DNA of 5,155 bases from Patescibacteria group bacterium (GTDB lineage: Bacteria > Patescibacteriota > Minisyncoccia > Phycocordibacterales > EsbW-18), in assembly GCA_030917725.1 (NCBI GenBank), contig JAUPUE010000057.1:1-5155 (forward strand). The letters run 5' to 3'. The notes beneath the pieces were generated by a model, which saw only the letters and a program-made list of their open reading frames with translations, did not search any database and had not been told where the DNA came from. Numbering within the stretch: the stretch's first letter is position 1; every line of letters begins with the position of its first letter. Of this stretch, positions 1-4,199 are shown piece by piece. A program made the translations under genes and the position numbers.

Positions 1-498
1 TCGTGGCGGTTTTGTCTGAAAGTATTGTACCTTACAAAGACGCTTTGTCAATAACTGCGCGTCTTCTGTTGCTTCACTTGTCTCTTCTGAAACCTCAGCT
101 TCGATTGGAGTAGCCTCTGCTTCCTCGTTGGCAACGATAGGACCGACGTTTACGAGCATGTCGCGACTTGGGCTGTAGAGGATAGCCTTGGCAGCAGTTT
201 GGTAGATAAGAAGAATGTCACCGTTGATTGTGCCTCGAAAAAACTGCTGTGTCTTGAGGAGTTCGTCAACATTGATAATCTTTTTAACAATAGGTTCTTC
301 GCCTTCGGGAAGAATGATGTGCTTACTAACAGCTTCGATGATTTCAGCGACGTCATCATCAGCAAGTTCCTCACCGCTGGCTCCTGTGGTTATCGCATTT
401 CTATCGAACGTGTCACGTGACCAGAGGTAATATCCGATTCCTCCAGCAATAAGAAGAACGACGAGAACAATGATGAGAAGAAAATGCTTTGGTGTCAT
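1..498 (-). CDS. Small membrane-anchored protein of a CPR-type hypothetical family, acidic C-terminal tail (3' end outside window)
   Basis: The frame is open from an ATG at 498 to the window edge, giving at least 166 residues without a stop. Residues 7-26 form one hydrophobic helix followed by W-S-R-D, so the protein should be an N-terminally anchored membrane protein with its body outside the cytoplasm. Residues 43-121 form a compact domain with the pattern LPEGEEP (63-69), VDELLKTQQFF (77-87), NGDILLIY (92-99) and KAILYSP (104-110). I associate this core with small uncharacterised proteins common in Patescibacteria; no function is known to me. Residues 124-146 are a low-complexity tail rich in Glu, Ala, Ser and Thr. 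From residue 149 the composition turns basic and Cys/Tyr-containing, and this stretch overlaps a strong promoter, so the true C-terminus is uncertain. No Shine-Dalgarno sequence precedes the ATG. The gene lies 54 bp after the oxidoreductase stop. Confidence 0.8.
   Translation of the reverse strand, partial: MTPKHFLLIIVLVVLLIAGGIGYYLWSRDTFDRNAITTGASGEELADDDVAEIIEAVSKHIILPEGEEPIVKKIINVDELLKTQQFFRGTINGDILLIYQTAAKAILYSPSRDMLVNVGPIVANEEAEATPIEAEVSEETSEATEDAQLLTKRLCKVQYFQTKPPR
24..51 (-). promoter_or_regulatory. Near-consensus sigma70-type promoter firing out of the window's left edge
   Basis: On the minus strand a perfect -35 box TTGACA (51-46) is followed after 16 bp by TACAAT (29-24), five of six matches to the -10 consensus. 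The predicted start is near position 17, so the transcript would serve a gene left of the window. A perfect 6-bp inverted repeat, ACAAAG-N3-CTTTGT (34-48), overlaps the -35 end and the spacer and could be an operator. The promoter lies within the open frame of the small anchored protein. This resembles the helicase promoter in the same window, which overlaps the end of its upstream gene. Confidence 0.65.
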
Positions 499-506
499 AT
501 GTGTAG

Positions 507-534
507 ATAATATATCAAGGATACGAGGATACAA
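507..534 (-). promoter_or_regulatory. Candidate promoter for the small anchored protein, near-leaderless
   Basis: An AT-rich -10 candidate TATTAT (512-507), with overlapping alternative TATATT (514-509), lies 8 bases before the ATG at 498. The best -35 is only TTGTAT (534-529) at 16 bp spacing, matching TTG of the consensus. Transcription would start at about 500-502, leaving 2-4 nt of leader, which fits the absence of a Shine-Dalgarno sequence. A 10-bp perfect palindrome TACAATTGTA (530-539) overlaps the weak -35 box. No terminator hairpin with a T-tract was seen in the 54-bp gap, so read-through from the oxidoreductase is also possible. Confidence 0.4.
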
Positions 535-552
535 TTGTAAATTGATGCATTC

Positions 553-1935
553 TTACACCTGTGGAATGTCAAAAATTGATGGACCGAGTACTTCACCGGC
601 AAGAAGTTGCGCAACGCGCTTGGCACCGTAGATGGACGGAAGAATGCCAACGCCGTTACAGCCGAGGTTGTACATGAGGACAGGATTTGCAGGCTCACAG
701 CCGATGAGACGAATACCGTTGCGTGTGTATCCCATCAACCCGTGCCACGTGAAGACGTAATCGATTTTTTTGTTGGGGTCGGTATCGTAGGTCTTTTTTA
801 CGAACGTATCGATGGTGTTGATGATGTCATCGGGGTATTCAGCGTCAGAGCCATAGACACTCGCATCTTCGAGACGAAGTTCGGGGCCACCGATGGAGAT
901 GAGATTCACATCGCGCGTGCCTTCGTATTCGTATTGCCGACGCGTGAGGTAGTAGTACGGATCACCGCTCTCTTCGTCATACTCAATCATCGTGGAGAGC
1001 TGTGGAAAATAGCTCACCGCAATCGGCGGTTTGTTCATCGTCTCCAAGTAGCCCGACATGTAACCGACGGTGCCGTGAACGAGATGGTGGAACTTTGCGT
1101 TGATACCCAATCCCCCTTCGTTGATGATCGTCACTCCGGCAAAACCGTTGGTGCACAAAACCACATGCCCCGCCATCATCTCATGATCACCTGCGTCGAT
1201 AAGTGCACCGGTTGGTTTGAGAATGACCTTTTCGATCGGTGTGTGTTCGTAAAATGAAAAACGTTCGGCATATTTTGTCATGAGAAAGCCGACGACTTCT
1301 TGGCACAAGAGCGCACTGTTCGCACAGCCTTTTTGGTATGACAACGAGGCGATGTATTCGGTTGATTCGGTCTCGAGCAAATCGAGAATCTCTTTGTGGG
1401 GAACAAATGTGTAAAGCCCGGCATATTGTCCTGATATCTCAGGAGCAAAAGGTGCATCCTCAGCAATGCGAATGGTCTCGATGTTCAACCCCGCCCGTTT
1501 GCGCATGTGGTTGTTCTTAAGGTGAAAGTTCACCTGTTCGACCGTCGAGAGCCCTGCGTGCCCTACAAAGCGCGATACGGGGATATTGAGGCCTGCCTCG
1601 GTATACATCTCATCCAAGAGCCCCCACGCGTCCTCGACGCCCTGCTGGCCTTCAGCGGCCATTGGGAGGCCGAATTCCTCGGCAATAGAGGCAAACCCAC
1701 GCTCAAAATAGCTCGTAATCTGGCCCGCATTGTGCCCCGTTGCCCCATGAGCCAATTTGAACCGATCAACGAGCACGACGCGCTTATCGGTGTGCTTTAA
1801 AACAAAAAATGCCGTCGACACGCCTGCGATGCCTGCGCCAACAATAACCACATCGGTCTCGATATCTTTGGTGAGCTTTGTTGATTCCCTATCCTGTCGG
1901 AGTTGGTACAGCCACGGCGAATGGTTGCGCTTCAT
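553..1935 (-). CDS. FAD-dependent oxidoreductase of the DAO (D-amino-acid oxidase/DadA-like) family
   Basis: This 460-residue protein has a Rossmann FAD-binding fold at its N-terminus. DVVIVGAGIAG (28-38) holds the GxGxxG dinucleotide motif, and VVLVDR (53-58) supplies the acidic residue (D57) that usually binds the ribose. GATGHNAGQ (64-72) matches the second flavin-contact loop typical of DadA and glycine-oxidase relatives. Near the C-terminus HGLMGYTRNGIRLIG (398-412) and NLGCNGVGILPSIYGAKR (423-440) form the closing FAD-binding region. The family oxidises amines or amino acids, but no residue here reveals the substrate. There is no signal peptide or membrane helix, so it is probably cytoplasmic. 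The start is supported by the short SPW.YQL lead-in before the Rossmann strand and by a -10 box six bases upstream of the ATG. No Shine-Dalgarno is present. It stands alone between a terminator and the small anchored-protein gene, with no metabolic partner beside it. Confidence 0.9.
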   Translation of the reverse strand: MKRNHSPWLYQLRQDRESTKLTKDIETDVVIVGAGIAGVSTAFFVLKHTDKRVVLVDRFKLAHGATGHNAGQITSYFERGFASIAEEFGLPMAAEGQQGVEDAWGLLDEMYTEAGLNIPVSRFVGHAGLSTVEQVNFHLKNNHMRKRAGLNIETIRIAEDAPFAPEISGQYAGLYTFVPHKEILDLLETESTEYIASLSYQKGCANSALLCQEVVGFLMTKYAERFSFYEHTPIEKVILKPTGALIDAGDHEMMAGHVVLCTNGFAGVTIINEGGLGINAKFHHLVHGTVGYMSGYLETMNKPPIAVSYFPQLSTMIEYDEESGDPYYYLTRRQYEYEGTRDVNLISIGGPELRLEDASVYGSDAEYPDDIINTIDTFVKKTYDTDPNKKIDYVFTWHGLMGYTRNGIRLIGCEPANPVLMYNLGCNGVGILPSIYGAKRVAQLLAGEVLGPSIFDIPQV

Positions 1936-1941
1936 GAGGAT

Positions 1942-1947
1942 AGTATA
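1942..1947 (-). promoter_or_regulatory. -10 box for the oxidoreductase, implying a leaderless mRNA
   Basis: TATACT (1947-1942) is five of six matches to the -10 consensus and ends six bases before the ATG at 1935. By the usual spacing, +1 falls on the A of the start codon. The position expected for a -35 box lies in the heptad-repeat array (around TAAAAG) and does not resemble TTGACA, so recognition may depend on the -10 and flanking sequence. No Shine-Dalgarno could fit, in line with leaderless translation. Confidence 0.5.
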
Positions 1948-1948
1948 C

Positions 1949-1983
1949 AGCTTCTAGCTTCTAACTTTTAGCTTCTGGCTTCA
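1949..1983. repeat. Heptad tandem repeat array, five units (left arm)
   Basis: Five contiguous 7-bp units with consensus AGCTTCT on the plus strand. The third unit is AACTTTT and the last GGCTTCA. The array fills all the space between the oxidoreductase -10 box and the terminator hairpin. It is the inverted counterpart of the array at 2023-2057. Unit boundaries were read by eye, and every unit keeps the C at position 3 and TT at 4-5. Confidence 0.85.
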
Positions 1984-2021
1984 ATACAGAAAAACACCGA
2001 TTACTCGGTGCGTTTCTGTAT
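1984..2021 (-). terminator. Intrinsic terminator of the helicase gene at the centre of an inverted repeat
   Basis: On the minus strand the core is CACCGA (2010-2005), loop GTAA, TCGGTG (2000-1995), then five T (1994-1990): a compact rho-independent terminator about 40 bp after the helicase stop. Outside it a perfect 9-bp stem, ATACAGAAA with TTTCTGTAT (1984-1992 and 2013-2021), closes over a 2x2 internal loop. The heptad arrays extend the pairing further. Read on the plus strand the core is followed by CG and only three T, so it should act mainly on minus-strand transcripts. Confidence 0.85.
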
Positions 2022-2022
2022 C

Positions 2023-2057
2023 AAAAGCTAAAAGTTAAAAGCCAATAGCTAATAGCT
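2023..2057. repeat. Heptad tandem repeat array, five units (right arm, inverted)
   Basis: Five contiguous 7-bp units on the plus strand: AAAAGCT, AAAAGTT, AAAAGCC, then AATAGCT twice. They are the reverse-complement form of the units at 1949-1983. The last bases of the helicase gene (2049-2057: Ser, Tyr and the TAG stop) are encoded by the two AATAGCT units, so the array overlaps the gene's 3' end. Confidence 0.85.
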
Positions 2058-3344
2058 TCTCGGGGCCCGCTCTTCAATGAACGTGAGGGCCTTGCCCTTC
2101 TTACCGGCACGACCGGTACGGCCGATGCGGTGAACGTAGTCTTCGTAGCTCTCAGGAAGATCGAAGTTGATGACGTGCGAGACGTTATCGATGTGGAGAC
2201 CTCGTGCTGCGACGTCTGTCGCAATGAGGACCTGCACCTTATCTTCCTTGAACTTACCAAGTGCGCGCTGGCGCTGGCTGTGACCCTTGTCACCGTGAAT
2301 CGATTCGCTCGCGACACCTCGTTTAACGAGATCATTCGAGAGGCGTTCGACGCCGTGCTTGGTGCGTCCAAAGACGAGCACCTTGCTGAACTCAGGATCC
2401 TTGAGAAGCTCGTGGAGCTTATCGATCTTTTGTTCTCCTGCCTTAACGCGGACAACGTCTTGGTCGATTGACTGTGCGGTATCGCGTGTCTTTACCGAGA
2501 TCATGACCGGATCATTGAGGAACTGGCTGATGAGCGCTTTGATTTCAGGCGAGAGTGTCGCTGAGAAGAAGAGCGTGTGACGAGGGTTCGGCATCTTGGC
2601 CATGACAAACTTCATGTCGTTGATGAATCCCATGTCGAGCATGCGGTCAGCCTCGTCGAGAACGATGGTATTGAATTGCGAAAGATTGATGCATCCGCGA
2701 TCCATGAGGTCCTTAACGCGACCAGGAGTACCAATCACAAAGTTGTGACGACGTCCGAGCATGCGCATCTGAGGTCCGAGCGGTGCACCACCGACGCAAC
2801 AGACCGCGTAGATGTCGCGACCCTTCACAACGCCTTCGAGATCGCGTTCGATTTGAATCGCGAGTTCGCGTGTTGGTGCGAGGATGATGACCTTCTGCTT
2901 GCGGTCGTTGAGAATCTTTTCGAGAAGCGGAATGAGGAACGCTGCTGTCTTACCTGTTCCGGTGTTCGCGAGACCAACGATGTCGCGGCCTTCGAGGACG
3001 TGAGGAATCGCCTGATCCTGAATAGGAGTTGGCGTTACGAAACCACGCGCGATGATAGCGGCCTTGAGGTCTTCTCCAATCTTAAAGTCAGCAAAGGTGT
3101 GAACAGGAGTGTAGATTTCCTCTTCGACTTCTTTTGCCTTGTTAATGAATTTCGACTCGTCGCTAAAGCTACGGTGCTTGCGTGCGTTCACCGTTCCGCG
3201 AGGACCGCGTGATGAACGACCAAAACGATCGCTGCCGCGTGATGGACCATGTCCGCCACGAGAACCACCGCGTCCGCCGAAGCTTTCACGGGCAATAGCT
3301 TTCTCTTTCCCGGGCATAGCCCGAATAACTGTTTTTCTATACAT
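2049..3344 (-). CDS. DEAD-box ATP-dependent RNA helicase, RhlE-like, with N-terminal RGG-type region
   Basis: With the ATG at 3344 the protein has 431 residues. All superfamily 2 motifs are present: Q motif GFVTPTPIQ (101-109), motif I ANTGTGKT (126-133), Ia PTRELA (157-162), Ib TPGR (206-209), II DEAD (230-233), III SAT (261-263), IV LVFGRT (323-328), V ATDVAARGLHID (375-386) and VI HRIGRTGRAG (405-414). It should unwind short RNA duplexes with ATP, for example in ribosome assembly, RNA decay or cold adaptation. Residues 22-50 are Gly/Arg/Ser-rich with RGG repeats, probably an RNA-binding tail placed at the N-terminus. Only about 17 residues follow motif VI, unlike helicases with a long basic C-terminal tail. 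Other in-frame ATGs are at 3383 (adds 13 residues, but paired in an 11-bp hairpin) and 3317 (loop of a GC hairpin). The 3344 ATG lies in unpaired AT-rich sequence. No Shine-Dalgarno fits any of them. Confidence 0.93.
   Translation of the reverse strand: MYRKTVIRAMPGKEKAIARESFGGRGGSRGGHGPSRGSDRFGRSSRGPRGTVNARKHRSFSDESKFINKAKEVEEEIYTPVHTFADFKIGEDLKAAIIARGFVTPTPIQDQAIPHVLEGRDIVGLANTGTGKTAAFLIPLLEKILNDRKQKVIILAPTRELAIQIERDLEGVVKGRDIYAVCCVGGAPLGPQMRMLGRRHNFVIGTPGRVKDLMDRGCINLSQFNTIVLDEADRMLDMGFINDMKFVMAKMPNPRHTLFFSATLSPEIKALISQFLNDPVMISVKTRDTAQSIDQDVVRVKAGEQKIDKLHELLKDPEFSKVLVFGRTKHGVERLSNDLVKRGVASESIHGDKGHSQRQRALGKFKEDKVQVLIATDVAARGLHIDNVSHVINFDLPESYEDYVHRIGRTGRAGKKGKALTFIEERAPRSY
3311..3323 (-). 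other. GC hairpin inside the helicase start region
   Basis: CGGGC (3323-3319), loop TAT, GCCCG (3315-3311) forms a short perfect hairpin 21 bases after the preferred ATG. The in-frame ATG at 3317 lies in its loop and 3' arm, which argues against that start. A hairpin at this distance downstream could also affect initiation at 3344. It may be no more than a by-product of coding. Confidence 0.45.
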
Positions 3345-3467
3345 AATGATGAAACTAAGCGTCTTTCCGCCGGTTAGTTTCATCTGTGTACCGAGGCACG
3401 GTTGCCTGCTTGTATCTCCTCTTGCCTAGGGCATGAGGGTAAATAAAACCAATGGAGATTGACTAAC
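3345..3467 (-). promoter_or_regulatory. Structured 5' leader (about 123 nt) of the helicase mRNA, candidate cis-regulatory RNA
   Basis: The leader runs from the predicted +1 near 3467 to the ATG at 3344. It has several inverted repeats, in 5' to 3' order. (1) ATCTCC (3459-3454) pairs with GGAGAT (3419-3414). (2) CCTC-A-TGCC (3438-3430), loop CTA, GGCA-A-GAGG (3426-3418); this competes with (1) for G3419 and G3418. (3) AGGCA (3407-3403), loop ACCG, TGCCT (3398-3394), with the alternative ACCG/CGGT (3402-3399 with 3393-3390). (4) A perfect 11-bp stem, GATGAAACTAA (3384-3374) with TTAGTTTCATC (3358-3348), loop of 15 nt, ending 3 nt before the start codon. AGGCA occurs twice, so TGCCT has two possible partners. 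A purine-rich AGGAG (3420-3416) lies within (1) and (2). A two-codon ORF, ATG CCC TAG, lies at 3434-3426. I recognise no known riboswitch class. Confidence 0.6.
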
Positions 3468-3473
3468 GAAGAG

Positions 3474-3502
3474 ATTATAGACTATTGGGCTGTGGTTGTC
3501 AA
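3474..3502 (-). promoter_or_regulatory. Perfect consensus sigma70-type promoter for the helicase
   Basis: TTGACA (3502-3497) and TATAAT (3479-3474) are separated by exactly 17 bp, a full match to the housekeeping consensus. Predicted +1 is near 3467. The -35 box contains the TGA stop (3501-3499) of the DUF5672 gene, so there is no room for a terminator. Transcripts from the exchanger operon can therefore run on into the helicase leader. Confidence 0.88.
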
Positions 3503-4194
3503 TGAGGTTTTAGGAGATTCACCACTCCCCACTGAGGATTCTCCTTGATCCACTTCGAGATATCGGTCCATTTGAGACCATGGAAGCCAAATTGTTTGTC
3601 ATAGACCGCATCATCTCCTTCGATGCTAAAACGTGCTGCTACGTCAGGCGGAGCAAATGTGATTCCTGCAGCTTCAAATAAATCACGGTTCCAGACACAC
3701 ATCGATACATCTTCGGGATGATAGTTCGAAAAGGCACCCTCCTCAGCCAATCGAGCGCTTGTTTCGAGAAACTTCTTGCTTCGAATACAAAAGCCACCGT
3801 TTCCAACGATAACCTTTCCAAGCAAGCTCTCTGGAAAAGCAAAATCGCGCACTGACCAATCTGCGACAAGCCACGGTGCGCCGATGTAATCATATTTCAG
3901 AAATTCATCTTCCCACGACTGAGGATTGAGGATGAATCCGTCTTGTTGAACTAAAAATACAAAATCCGTGTCGACATAATCTTTAAGATTCTTAATACAA
4001 AATTCAGAGAATGCTTGAATCGATCCAATGTGGGGTATCTCCACTTTCCGAGGGTCATCTGTCGCTAATGAGGTCAGCAACTTCACCGCTCCGAATTCCA
4101 TCTCTTGGGATGAGATATCGAGCGCTCGTAGGGCACCTGCTACATCAACACAATCGATAGCCATGAGCGTTACGTTCGGTAATATCTTTTTCAT
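3499..4194 (-). CDS. DUF5672-family protein, presumed glycosyltransferase-like
   Basis: The protein has 231 residues from the ATG at 4194. It matches the DUF5672 layout as I remember it: PNVTLMAIDCVDV (6-18) as the first strand, QQDGFILNPQSW (83-94) with a DxD-like position at D85, YDYIGAPW (101-108), VGNGGFCIRSKKFLE (130-144), HPEDVSMCVWNR (159-170), GITFAPPDVAARFSIE (177-192) and FGFHG (202-206). The family occurs among sugar-transfer proteins and is thought to have a GT-A-like fold. Donor and acceptor are unknown, so the activity is inference. There is no signal peptide or membrane helix, suggesting a cytoplasmic or membrane-associated enzyme. The start lies 5 bp after the exchanger stop. 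A GGGG run 8 bases upstream (4206-4203), inside the exchanger's last codons, is the nearest thing to a ribosome site. This spacing implies co-transcription and probably coupled translation. A longer in-frame start at 4305 would overlap the exchanger by about 100 bp and add Cys/Pro-rich residues unlike the family. Confidence 0.83.
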   Translation of the reverse strand: MKKILPNVTLMAIDCVDVAGALRALDISSQEMEFGAVKLLTSLATDDPRKVEIPHIGSIQAFSEFCIKNLKDYVDTDFVFLVQQDGFILNPQSWEDEFLKYDYIGAPWLVADWSVRDFAFPESLLGKVIVGNGGFCIRSKKFLETSARLAEEGAFSNYHPEDVSMCVWNRDLFEAAGITFAPPDVAARFSIEGDDAVYDKQFGFHGLKWTDISKWIKENPQWGVVNLLKPH

Positions 4195-4199
4195 ACGAA

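Noticed and set aside
607..1257. 216-codon plus-strand open frame opposite the oxidoreductase
   Set aside because: It is a shadow of a well-supported FAD enzyme, with no recognisable domain and no promoter.
1949..2057. CRISPR array
   Set aside because: The 7-bp units have no spacers and no cas genes are nearby.
2577..3212. 211-codon plus-strand open frame opposite the helicase
   Set aside because: It is antisense to conserved helicase motifs and shows no family features.
3390..3407. H-type pseudoknot from AGGCA-ACCG-TGCCT-CGGT
   Set aside because: Both connecting loops would have zero length, which is sterically unlikely; the two helices are better read as alternatives.
3397..3420. AGGAG as Shine-Dalgarno for a GTG-started leader peptide (GTG at 3399, 14 codons)
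   Set aside because: The 16-nt spacing is too long and the GTG is part of a hairpin.
3345..3470. M-box (Mg2+) riboswitch, suggested by CTTCGTTAG, GGAGATAC and AAAGACGC in order
   Set aside because: The matches are short, the spacing differs, the conserved GCTGCTGCCC segment is missing, and the downstream gene is not an Mg2+ transporter.
3475..3501. TGA recoded as glycine (genetic code 25), extending the DUF5672 protein by a few residues to TAA
   Set aside because: No other gene has an internal TGA, the GC content does not suggest that lineage, and the extension would run through a perfect promoter.
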